A stretch of DNA of 64,000 nt from Sipunculus nudus (lineage: Eukaryota; Annelida; Sipuncula; Golfingiida; Sipunculidae). Of this stretch, positions 12,441 through 24,800 are shown piece by piece (the stretch's first letter is position 1; each line of letters starts with the position of its first letter). The position numbers were made by a program, and so were the translations under genes. The notes under the pieces are model-generated. The model made no database searches and was not told the DNA's origin. It saw only the letters and a list, made by a program, of their open reading frames with translations. The stretch lies in assembly GCA_026874595.1 (NCBI GenBank), contig CM049314.1:73550300-73614299 (forward strand). The letters run 5' to 3'.

Positions 12441-15080
12441 CAAATTTACAAGCAAGTATAAAGGGTGTGTGTCACAAGATTGTCACTGTCACAAGATTGT
12501 CACAAACATGGCATAGACTTTCCCAAGCAATTTTACAAGCAATTATAAAGGGTGTGTGTCACAAGATTGTCACTGTCACAAGACTGTCACAAACATGGCA
12601 CAGACTTTCCCATGAAAATTTACAAGCAAGTATAAAGGGTGTGTGTCACAAGATTGTCACTGTCACAAGATTGTCACAAACATGGCATAGACTTTCCCAA
12701 GCAAATTTACCAGCAAGCATAAAGGGAGTGTGACAAGATTGTCACAAGATTGTAACAAACATGGCATAGACTTTCCCAAACAAATTTACAAGCAAGTATA
12801 AAGGGTGTGTGTCACAAGATTGTCACTGTCACAAGATTGTCACAAACATGGCATAGACTTTCCCAAGCAATTTTACAAGAAATTATAAAGGGTGTGTGTC
12901 ACAAGATTGTCACTGTCACAAGATTGTCATAAACATGGCATAGACTTTCCCAAGCAAATTTACCAGCAAGCATAAAGGGAGTGTGTCACAAGATTGTCAC
13001 AAGATTGTCACAAACATGACATAGACTTTCCCAAACAAATTTACAAGCAAGTATAAAGGACGTGTGTCACTAGATTGTCGATGTCACAAGATTGTCACAA
13101 ACATGGCACAGACTTTCCTAAGCAAATTTACAAGCAAGTATAAAGGGTGTGTGTCACAAGATTGTCACAAACATGGCATAGACTTTCCCAAGCAATTTTA
13201 CAAGCAATTATAAAGGGTGTGTGTCACAAGATTGTCACTGTCACAAGATTGTCACAAACATGGCATAGACTTTCCCAAGCAAATTTACAAGCAAGCATAA
13301 AGGGAGTGTGTCACAAGATTGTCACAAGATTGTCACCAAAATGGCATAGACTTTCCCAAGCAATTTTACAAGCAATTATAAAGGGTGTGAGTCACAAGAT
13401 TGTCACTGTCACAAGATTGTCACAAACATGGCATAGACTTTCCCAAGCAAATTTACAAGCAAGCATAAAGGGAGTGTGTCACAAGATTGTCACAAGATTG
13501 TCACAAACATGACATAGACTTTCCCAAACAAATTTACAAGCAAGTATTAAGGGTGTGTGTCACAAGATTGTCACTGTCACAAGATTGTCACAAACATGGC
13601 ACAGACTTTCCTAAGTAAATTTACAACCAAGTATAAAGGGTGTGTGTCGCAAGATTGTCACTGTCACAAGATTGTCACAAACATGGCATAGACTTTCCCA
13701 AGCAAATTTACAAGCAAGTATAAAGGGTGTGTGTCACAAGATTGTCACTGTCACAAGATTGTCACAAACATGGCATAGACTTACCCCAAGCAATTTTACA
13801 AGCAATTATAAAGGGTGTGTGTCACAAGATTGTCACTGTCACAAGATTGTCACAAACATGGCACAGACTTTCCCATGAAAATTTACAAGCAAGTATAAAG
13901 GGTGTGTGTCACAAGATTGTCACTGTCACAAGATTTTCACAAACATGGCACAGACTTTCCTGAGCAAATTTACAAGCAAGTATAAAGGGTGTGTGTCACA
14001 AGATTGTCACTGTCACAAGATTGTCACAAACATGGCATAGACTTACCCCAAGCAATTTTACAAGCAATTATAAAGGGTGTGTGTCACAAGATTGTCACTG
14101 TCACAAGATTGTCACAAACATGGCACAGACTTTCCCATGAAAATTTACAAGCAAGTATAAAGGGTGTGTGTCACAAGATTGTCACTGTCACAAGATTTTC
14201 ACAAACATGGCACAGACTTTCCTAAGCAAATTTACAAGCAAGTATAAAGGGTGTGTGTCACAAGATTGTCACTGTCACAAGATTGTCACAAACATGGCAC
14301 ACTTTCCTATGAAAATTTACTAGCAGGTATAAAGGGTGTGTGTCACAAGATTGTCACTGTCACAAGATTGTCACAAACATGGCATAGACTGTCCCAAGCA
14401 AATTTACAAGCAAGTATAAAGGGATTGTGTCACAAGATTGTCACTGTCACAAGATTGTCACAAACATTGCACAGACTGTCCCAAGCAAATTTAGAAGCAA
14501 GCATAAAGGGTATGTGTCACAAGATTGTCACTGTCACAAAGTTAAAACATGTCGCAAACATGGCACAGACTTTCCCAAGCAAATTAACAAGCAAGTATAA
14601 AGGGTGTGTGTCACAAGATTGTCACTGTCACAAGATTGTCACAAACATGGCATAGACTTTCCCAAGCAAATTTACAAGCAAGTATAAACGGTGTGTGTCA
14701 CAAGATTGTCACTGTCACAAGATTGTCACAAACATGGCATAGACTTTCCCAAGCAAATTTAACAGCAAGCATAAAGGGAGTGTGTCACAAGATTGTCACA
14801 AGATTGTCACAAACATGGCATAGACTTTCCGAAGCAAATTTACAAGCAAGTATAAAGGGTGTGTGTCACAAGAATGTCACTGTCGCAAGATTGTCACAAA
14901 CATGGCATAGACTGTCCCAAGCAATTTACAAGCCATTGTAAAGGGAGTGTGTCACAAGATTGTCACTGTCACAAGATTGTCACAAACATTGCACAGACTG
15001 TCCCAAGCAAATTTAGAAGCAAGCATAAAAGGTGTGTGTCACAATATTGTCACTGTCACAAACAAAGCACAGACTTACAT
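12441..15080 (+). repeat. Satellite array, block 5 (forward units, array edge)
   Basis: Forward units again. The turn at 12440 is inside the unit: cacaccc of an inverted copy is followed at once by aaatttacaagc of a forward copy. A 262-bp segment (about 13700-13962) is duplicated at +262, marked by the variant agacttacccc at 13778 and 14040. Units decay toward the end; the last recognisable words, cacaaacaaagcacagactt, stop at about 15080, which is the array boundary. Confidence 0.96.
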
Positions 15081-15752
15081 GTTCAGCTTCTGTGGTTTGG
15101 GCGTCTTGCACTGACACTGCTATGGCACAGACTGGTAGTAAGGCCATGTGTGTAGAGGGTTTCTTTGGTCAGATCTTGTGTCTGCAGTCCTCCATTCCCC
15201 CAACCCTCTACATTTGTTTCATGATATATAAAGAGGAAAACTACAATAAAAATGGTGGATATGGGGAAATGGAGGTTATCCCGAAATTTGGCATGATTCC
15301 CTCAATACTGGTCAATGGCCCCCTCCCCCCCCCCCCCCCCCCCCCCCGGGTCTTGGAAGGTACTAGTAAATTGCATGTTCTATTATGACTTCTGGGCATG
15401 TCGGTTCACTTCTCATCCGGTATATCGGGGTTTGTTACCTTCAGGTATGCAAAGCAGAGGTTCCTTTGACTAAATATAAATAGACTGATAAAATTCATGC
15501 CGCTGAATGTTAGAGGTAAGTTTGTTACTTAATTTTCAATAGGTCAATATGACTTCAAGTCATATTACATCGGACGATTGTACGCTTTTATAAATGTCTT
15601 AGTTATCCAGAGTAGATTTGTTTGCTGCTCAAACTCAGAAAGGGTGCATTTCCCGCCTGTTAGTAATGACCGGAGAACAGAATATGATATGCAAAGAACA
15701 AGTCTATCTCGAAGGCAGAAGGGCGAGTAACAGAAACTGACAACAAACCAAC
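15081..15752 (+). promoter_or_regulatory. Presumed MPDU1 promoter and 5' UTR region
   Basis: Unique-looking sequence between the satellite edge and the MPDU1 start codon. It holds a run of 23 C (15325-15347) and a TATA-like tatataaag at 15225, but the latter is over 500 bp from the ATG and may be chance. No clear initiator or CpG-rich core can be picked by eye, so the transcription start is not placed. Its regulatory role is inferred only from position. Confidence 0.4.
15325..15347. repeat. Poly-C run (23 C)
   Basis: Uninterrupted run of 23 cytosines preceded by gccccct. Similar runs occur at 25354-25369, 48177-48191 and 63877-63892. True length is uncertain because such runs are sequenced poorly. 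Confidence 0.95.
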
Positions 15753-15849
15753 ATGAGCGGCGTCTTGGACTTCGTGGCATCTGCAGTCCTTCTGCTCGTG
15801 CCACAGCCATGTTTCGACGAATTTTTCGTGAAATTCAACTTTTTCGATG
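15753..15849 (+). CDS. MPDU1: MPDU1 coding exon 1
   Basis: Starts at an ATG preceded by accaac and encodes 32 residues, beginning MSGVLDF and containing [20 protein letters not shown], the counterpart of the short N-terminal region before the first membrane span of MPDU1 (Leu-Pro, then Cys and an acidic-aromatic stretch). The donor is gatg|gtgaga, leaving one base (g) that joins tg of exon 2 to make a valine, as expected for this family. It lies 11 kb from exon 2 and was identified by this phase and sequence fit. The position of the transcription start is unknown. Confidence 0.88.
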
Positions 15850-18800
15850 GTGAGAAATCAACAATATTTCTGTTACAGTTAAGATTTTCCGGCAATAGAT
15901 AAAACTCGGAAGCCGGAAGTCGGAAGCCTTCGGAAGTCGGAAGCCGTTTTATTTTTTAATATAATTTTTAAAATAACGAACAAATCGACAAATTTTTGTG
16001 TTAAAACAGAAGGTATATACCCCCTCTATCATACAAGAAATTTTCAAACATATGTATTAACATATATGGAAATAAAAGCATAATTAATCCGTCGGAAGCC
16101 TCTCGGAAGTCATCCGAGAGTGACAGATGATGCTCAAAATGCATAAAACTCGGAAGTCAAGCCCATAGCACCAACCAACAATGACACAGAAAAGGTCTCG
16201 CATCATTCCTTATTTTAATTTTAGTAATTTTATGTATTTAAATAAAATCAGAATGTATATAACTAATATAATAAAATATAAAATAATAAAACAAACTAAA
16301 AAAATGTTGAAATACATATCAAAATGTAATAAATTATATATCATATCGCAATGTAATATTTTAAAAAGGAATGTTATTGTAGAAATAAAATATAAAAGCG
16401 TTTAAAATTTCGTAATTTTATCCAATTAGTGTAATAACGTTTTTCCTTATTTAACAAAAAAATGAATATTATATCATATAAAAAATTAATTACAACTTAA
16501 TTAAACAACATTCATGTGTATTATGATAATTTTAATTAATACTATTCAAATATTTTATGAAATACATAAATTTGTATATTAATGTAAACACAAAGTATCA
16601 AACTGTCGCATTCTTGCAGGAACTGGTAAAACCGTAAGAAAATTCCATTCAGTTTTTGAATGAATAAAACTATTTTTTATAGTTATATATACAGTATTAC
16701 TGAAAGTAGTAGTTTTTAATCCATGAAATAGGGTGGTATACATGGCACGCATAACTCTCTAAAGCTTGCTAAATACTGATCACCCAACGTATCAGGAAAC
16801 AATTTTAGAACATTGCACAGACAATTTTTTCTAATACATTAAAAAACACTTCCATTATATTTCGTAAATTTAAAAATAAATGTAAAACTGCAAAACTGTG
16901 AAAGATTAAAAAAGGCATATGCAAAATCATTTCAATAAATTAAAACAGGATCTTTATATCTTAATAATTAGCTCAATCAAAATAAGTTATGTTGAATTAA
17001 ATATTTCTATTACATTATAAGGAGAAAATGTTTTAAAAAATGTAAAGTTAAATGAAATAGATATATCATAATATATTTCTGACATTTATAGCAGGATAAC
17101 ATATGAAAAGATTCCAGAGAACAATTTTTATTTTTTTTAAACAATTCAAAGCCACATACTGTTTTTGTCAACATTTTAAGAACAGTTTCTTAAAATGTAT
17201 TGCTAAATGGGGATCAGGCTTAGAAACGCGTGTGCGTTTAAGGTAACGACATAAAATATCTTTAGATTGTAATCAGTTACAACTAATTAAATAACAAGTG
17301 GTTAAGGGAGGAATCGCCACCTAAAATCTGTTTTGCGAGCTGTTACCCATTTTATTTGTAAGAATTACTCGCTCGATGGATGAGATAAATAATCACATAC
17401 ATGAAGGATATATAAATAATCATATTATATACATTTAAAAATTTCAATTATTATTTTATATTAACATATATCACTTTGTCATACGTAACATATACTACAA
17501 AATATGCTGCACAATGTTACATTCTATATTTAATCACTTTTAATGGTTTATATAATATTTTAGGAATATTGATTATAATATAATTTTAATATATATAATT
17601 ATATATGATATAATTATATTGGTGTTGAATGGATATATTTATATCGTCACATAATGATATTTAACACATTGTGTATAAATTTTGTTATATCTGTTATTAT
17701 GTAATTATATTTTGCATCATGTTTATATCTGTTCAATCAACAAAAAAATAGAAAATACGAAAATATATCTGTTTTGTATTTTTCTTGTATGTTATTTGTT
17801 ATTATAGTATTTTACATTCATATCATGTTTTATATTTTAATATTAATTTATATATTATTTTTTTAGTTATATACATTATGATTTTATTCAAATACACTAA
17901 TATTACCTTTATTGAAATTTGGGTTCAAGCATGCAAGACCCTATATGTGTCATTGTTGGTTCGTGCTATGGGCTTGACTTCCGAGTTTTATGCATTTTGA
18001 GCATCATCTGTCACTCTCGGATGACTTCCGAAAGGCTTCCGACTGATTAATTATGCTTTAATTTTCATATATGTTAATATATATGTTTGAAACTTTATTG
18101 TATGATACAGGGGGTATATATCTTCCGTTGTAATACAAAAAGTTGTCGATTTGTTCGTTATTTTAAAAATTATATTAAAAAATAAAACGGCTTCCGACTT
18201 CCGAAGGCTTCCGACTTCCGAGTTTTATTTATTGCCAGATTTCCCGCTAAAATAGTAAGCGGACGTTGCTACCTGCATTATCGCCCGGCCACATCTCGAC
18301 CTTCCTGTTATGCACCTTGTGCAGTTTTAGTTCCAAAGATCGCATCTTTGTTGTATTTGTTACAAATCAGCTGAATATTTTACTGTAGCGAAGACAGCAC
18401 ACTGCAGAACAACTCACGTATCTTCCTGAAGCACAGCACTTCTGTGCACTGAAAACATTTTATGTGTGGCTTCTTGTATCCTCCTTTTGGTTGTTGTGAT
18501 ACGATCACAGTTGTGGGAATGGCCTGTACAGTAAGGCCTTGTAATGGTGAAATGGTAGACACTGGTAGTAGGCACAAAAAAAACTCTTAAAACTACTAAA
18601 AAACACATCAAAATGCATCAGTTAGTGTCTTTGGTAGTAAATGGGTCTTTCTGGCAACTTTACCACGTTCTTACCTTAATATATTAATGAAATATTATCC
18701 CTAACGATCCTTATAAGCCCACCGTGATTTAAACATAACAATATACAGGAATTTGTTGATCGACTGGTACCCGCCACCGAGATCTATTATCGCCTGCTTT

Positions 18801-21800
18801 TTCCAGTTCAAACAGCGATAAGATTAGAGCGGGTTCCCAGTCTAAATCCCGTTGCAAAGGACTGTGGGTCATTTAATGTAATCATGGCTGCATGTTCTCT
18901 ATGTAAACACATCAGCTCTTGGCAAAATTATGGATAAGTAGGGCTATTGAGCATTATTTTGGTGCCAATACTTTACAGGTGTTTAATAAAACATCCAAAG
19001 ACAACAAAAAGGTAATTATTTTATGTTGACACCTCTTGAAATATCAATTATACGATTCCAAAGGGGTCTCCTATTTGGAACCTTACGAGGCGTTTTTCTA
19101 AGAGTCGTTCCCAAGAAGTTGTTGACGGAGAGGAGCAGAGCGGATCAGAATCACACGTCTTAGGCCGAGACAATCCTTTTGGGTACGAGTCTAGAATTCA
19201 GGCTGCTGTTCTGGACACGTTGAGACACAATGGATACATATGAAAAGTTGTAATAATAAATCCAAATTACTCCTCCGTACGTTAATGATATCCTATATCC
19301 TTCACATGTACCTCTTACCCTGTATTAATGTACAATTTATCCTTTCTTCACGCGATTCAACATGCTTGAATCCGTCTTGATTCCTCCCTCTCCTTGTTTA
19401 CTACGCTCTTTACACAGCGCTTTACCTATAGGGTCTACTACGTATATCGTTAGGCGCTGTTTGTTATGACCTCGTATCCTGAATTGCTACACCAGAGGGG
19501 AGCACTGTATTTTTGTCCAATCAGATGAGTCCTTGTGCTGGAAGACAAAGCCAAGCGAGGAATACATGGAGCCAATCATTTTTATTTCGTTTTGAGTGAC
19601 AGCTCATCGCCCCGCGTAACTATCTGAACAGGCAACAGTCTCAGAGAGAATTGCCCCTGACATGGTTTGCTTAGGGCCTTGGGCACATAGGATGCTCGGC
19701 CGTTTCGCTGGCTTGTTTCAGTTCTGAAAACAACAGATACATGGCTACGCTTACACAGTTATAATGTCATAATTGAAACTGTCGATGATGCGAGAATGCA
19801 GAGGGAGCAATTTAAATTCGACCGGAAACTCATCAAGCGGCGCTTGAAGCGCAGTAGTGGGCGGAGCCAGGATGCCTGTCGAGTGTTTGTTTATTGGCAT
19901 CTGATTGGCTGCTTGTCACATCATACACACGTTTATTTCAGCGGACAAGGAACCGCCATTTAGTGTCTAAATATATCATAAACGGTCAAAGCTGGCAGCG
20001 TGAAAATCAGTTGCTTCTTTGGAAGCGCAAGATTTCCGCTGCCTCGGGAGCGTACTTGTTTACACCACTTGGCTTATGTGCATGTCCTGCCTACATCATT
20101 CACATCCGTTGTCTTGTGCCCTCCAGGCATTATTACTCACACACATCATGGCTATCCCATGTATTTTTGGTGTATTTAAAGGGTTAGGGTTTACAAATAA
20201 AACAGTGACTCCACCTTGTCCGTGTGAAGCACGAAACGGAGTACGCTATAGTGGCAGGCAGTTAACGAACGGCTGAAGGTTAATTTTTCAAAGGTTTTTG
20301 CGAAGTCCGGGCGTGAAGCGCTCGGACGACACATACGCTTGACAAAAATTAACCCTCATTTTAACAACTATGACCAATTCTCAACAGTAGATTTAATATC
20401 CCCACTGGACCCCTCACTCCCAACTCCTATTGCATGGCGCAGTGGTAGCACATAGGACTTGTTAATCCATGATTGATGGTTCAAGACCCGGTGGAAGCTT
20501 CACAATTGCATGTTATGTGTACTAATAATTGCATTTCTCGTTACAGGTTCGCCACCAGACGGAGACACAAATGCATAGGACAGACATACGAACAAGACAC
20601 AAGAAACCACAAACATAGACACCAGTAGTTTTATTCATTGACTCAAACTGGATGGCTCAAACAGCAGCCTGAATTCTAGACTCGCTCCTAATTTTGCCAC
20701 TTATTTTTATCTGCCTTTTATTTCTCTATTACATGAATCCTAAACATCATATCGTCCATCCATATATATATATACACATAACCTCATCGAGACAGTGCAT
20801 GAGTGATACTGATGTCGCTCCGCGGAAACCATATGATGAACATTTTTGGTGCGACTGTAGAAGTAGTGCCTACTGTTCAGGACTCTTTTATTTTATCCAC
20901 AACTGACACATGTAAATTGTATCCTACAGCATTTTCACTTATATCTTAGCCCAATATAATGTATAATTTATCCGTTCTTCACACGATTCACCTTGTCCTA
21001 TCCATTATGATTCATCCCTCTGCTTCAGACTGCTTTTTTACACCACTTAGCTTATGTGCACATTTCCTGTCTGTGTCATTAACATACCTTGTGTTGCGCT
21101 TGAGGCATTTGTATGCACACGGATCACGGCTATCCTACGTATATTTGGTGTATTTCAAGGGTTAGGGTTTACAAATAAACCAGTGACTCCACCTTGTCCG
21201 TGTGAAGTGGGAGACGGCAGTACTCTTTAGTGGCAGGCAGTTAACAAATGGCTGAGGTTTAATTTTTTAAGCTTTTTCGACGTCCGGGTGCGACACTTAC
21301 GCTTAACAAAAAATTGACCCTCATTTTAACAACTACGACCAATTCTCAAGAGTAGATTTTAATATCCTCATTTGAACCATGGTTTCCAACTCGTCTTCTA
21401 CTGTGCATTGGTAGCGCATAGGACATGTTATCACATGGTTGCTGGTTCCAGAACCGGTCAAGAGCTTCACAGTTGCATGTTATGTGTACTAATAAATCAT
21501 GAATTTCTCATTACAGGTCGCCACCAGATTGAGATACTGCAGACATATGAATAACAGATGAAACCACGTAGGAAATACTAGACAAAGACATCAAGAACAT
21601 TTTCCTTGACTAAGACCATTTCCCATTGGCACTAATTCTATAGTCGCTCCCATTTTTCTCTACAAACAGTGCATTATGAAGCTTCATGGACAACAGTGGT
21701 ACAGGGTCCCTCAAAACACCAGTGTTTTTGTTATATATGACAAAACACCTACTATTTCTGTAACAGGTCTATCTTAAACTCGTCTGGTTTGCCGACCTTA

Positions 21801-24800
21801 ATCTCGTCTGGTTCTTTTTCCTGAGTTCTCCTTCAGGGATTTGCTTTATTTTTTTTCGCTTATTCCAGCCAGAGTTCCCCTTCAAATTTGGTCTAGTTTT
21901 TAGAGTAGATAGAGCGGGAAATCTAGCCATGGAGACGGCATTCCGCTCATACTGTGGCAGCACGCCTTTTAAACAATTGTCTCTATTGTCTTGTAGGTTA
22001 GTTATCATTTTTAGCTCAGCTGACTATAAGTCATCTGAGCTATAGTCGTGGTCCATTGTCCGTCGTCTGTCCATCCGTCCATAGATGTGGCACGTTTTGA
22101 AACTGTAAGACCTAGGAATCCAAAATTCGGCATAATGTTAGATGTCCCCAAGATCTCCTACCAAGCCGAAAACTGGGTCTTTGCGACTTCATTCCTTTGA
22201 GAAATTAAAGAAAAACCTCAATTTTTTATTAAAAACCTATTTTCACACTTCAGGACTGCCTAATATCAAAACCACTCATCTGTTTTTCCTCATATTTACC
22301 ATAAATATTCCTCTATATAGTTCCTATGTACATGCCAGAAATTATGTCTGTATTATATAATTTAAAAAGTTATGGGCCCAAACAAAATGCATTTTGTAAA
22401 AAATCAGGAAAGATATTTGATCACTTAACACAAAACATGTTAAAGCTATGGAATTTGTTTCCAGTAATATAACTTTAATTAATCAAAATTAAATTGTACA
22501 CCCAAAATTAGATTAAAATCTTTTAAATTTTTTAAAATATTAACAAAAATAAAAAATTGGTTCCTTAAATTTTGCCCAACTTTGACCATGGCACGTTTTT
22601 TCCTGTAAGTTCTGTGGATTTAATTTTCACAGCATGTTTTTGTTAGCATTTTGCCTGTTAACACCAAAAATTTGAAACCAGTTGATCAAAAACTGTAGAT
22701 TTTATTTAAGTTTTCAAGCACCATGTAACATATTGTTTACATCAAGCTAGTGTCATGCAGTTTACAAGAGCTCAGCTCCCCAGCTTCAGCTCTCAGTTCC
22801 TAAAATTTGGCATACAATTAGATGTCTCAAAAATCCCCTACCATGCCAAGAATTTGGTCACTAGGACTTAATACCTTTGAGATATTAATGAAAAACTTCA
22901 TTTTTTCATTAAAAACCCATTGTTACACTTCAAGACTGCCTAATATCAAAACCACTGATCTGACTTTAATCATATATAATATACATATTTTTCTATACAT
23001 TCTCTATGCAAATGCCAGAAATGATGTCAGTATTGCCTAATTGTTTTAAGTTATGGGCGAAAACATAATGCACTTTGTAAAAAATCAAGAAATACATTTA
23101 CTCCCTTAACAAGAGGATTGCTGAAGCTAGAGATTTTTTTTCAGGGATGTAACATTATTTAATCAAGATTCAATTGAATAGCCAAAATTAGTTCTGAATT
23201 TTTCAAATTTTATAAATTATTAGTATAAATATAAAATTAGTAACTTAAATTTTGCCCAACTTTGACCATAGCACGTTTGTTTCCTGTGAGCACTGTTGAT
23301 ATAATTTTTATATCATGCACACATAAGTATTTCAGCTTTTTAGTTTAGAAAGCTGAAAGAAATTGGGAAAAAAATATAGCTTTTATAAATGTTTTTATGA
23401 GACCATGTCAGACCTTGGCTCTCTCTAGCCCCTCTTGAGTCACCTGTATGTTGACCTTGTTGAACTTTCAGCAAATTATGCATGCTTGAGGCGAGGCATA
23501 AACTAGGGCAGCCAGGCAGCTTATGGCCAGCCACAGTTGATCCAGGTGTCCAACCCAACTCATCTAGAAGTTTTTACCAACAACATAACAATAAACAATT
23601 GTTAGTTGATATTAACAGGAAATTAACTTGAGTTCCTGATGATATAAGAATCTTGTATCAAATTAATAAATTTTTATTGATTTTTAATAACAAATTAAAG
23701 AAAAATAGAAAAGGAATTTGTTAGTTGATAATAACAGGAAATTAACTTGCAGTTACTGATGATATAAGAATCTTGTATCGATGGATAGAATGTCACATAT
23801 TCCAAATAACACCCTGCAGTCACCTATGGTATTTTTCAGTTTAATTTTAATGATAAAAAAGTAAATCATATTATTCATTACTAATCATTAGGGATCATAT
23901 GAAGGATATTAATGATAGACAAAGATGCAGTTGATAATATTTATCTAGATTCCTACTGTGTCTAGTGTGTACATTGATGTGAAATTAGTCCAAAATGTAT
24001 ATATTACATTTATTTTTTAATATAAATAAAAGCCATAAAACCAGGTACTTATGATCATTATTTAAATGTGTGAATTTTGTATATTCTGGATTCTCAACAT
24101 CATTGTTTGGTGAAAACTGAATAAATACCAGACATGGTGCAAATACTTTGCAACTGTATTTAAATATGAATATGAATATGTACTCCTTGATAAAATTTCT
24201 TTCATAAGAATGGGAATTCAGGTAAAAATGAAAGTATATGAATATCAGTGCAAATACTTTCAAAATGTATTCATGAATGCATTCATGAATATATTCTTTA
24301 ATATTATTTTAATAATCACTTCAGTTTTATTTTATTTTAAAAAATCATACGATTCTCTTATTATTTTTATTAAAAATTATATTTGGGACAATATTTGTAA
24401 TTTTTTTAAATAAATAGTTAAACTCTTATATTATATGTTCTGCTTATAAGTTATATGGCCAAGTCAAAATCTGTGTGACAATAGCACTCCATTTGTTAAT
24501 AAAATAAATGAAATCAATCCTCTTCCCTGTCTCCAAAGGTACTATCTAAATCATACATAAGCTAAACAACAACAACTCATAATACAGCTTATTTTTTTAC
24601 CACATAAAACCAGCATGTGCCTCATTTCTAAATCATATTTTTAATCATATATAACAGCTGAGCGCCGTGACCCATAGGTCCCTTGTTCTTATAGTTAAAG
24701 GTTTCTTATTTTTCACTACCTTTATGATTCTCTTCTCTAAATAGTCTCTAAATATATGCTTTAACCTAACTTTTAACATTGACTCAGTTTTACTCTCGTG

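Noticed and set aside
53-14941. Many open frames of 60-200 codons with a CHKIVTVTRLSQTWHRL repeat, on both strands
   Set aside because: They simply follow the satellite; frames break at every 70-bp unit and at orientation flips, and there is no start, stop or splice consistency.
1-15080. CRISPR-like regular repeats
   Set aside because: Units are contiguous copies with no unique spacers, in a eukaryotic context.
16181-18000. Short frames inside the foldback element
   Set aside because: AT-rich chance frames with no transposase motif.
18380-18611. Minus-strand frames with several cysteines
   Set aside because: Too short, two overlapping frames compete, and no zinc-finger spacing is seen.
20428-20500. 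A functional tRNA gene
   Set aside because: A and B boxes are present but the acceptor and anticodon stems do not pair, and the unit recurs with a shared non-tRNA tail, so a SINE head fits better.
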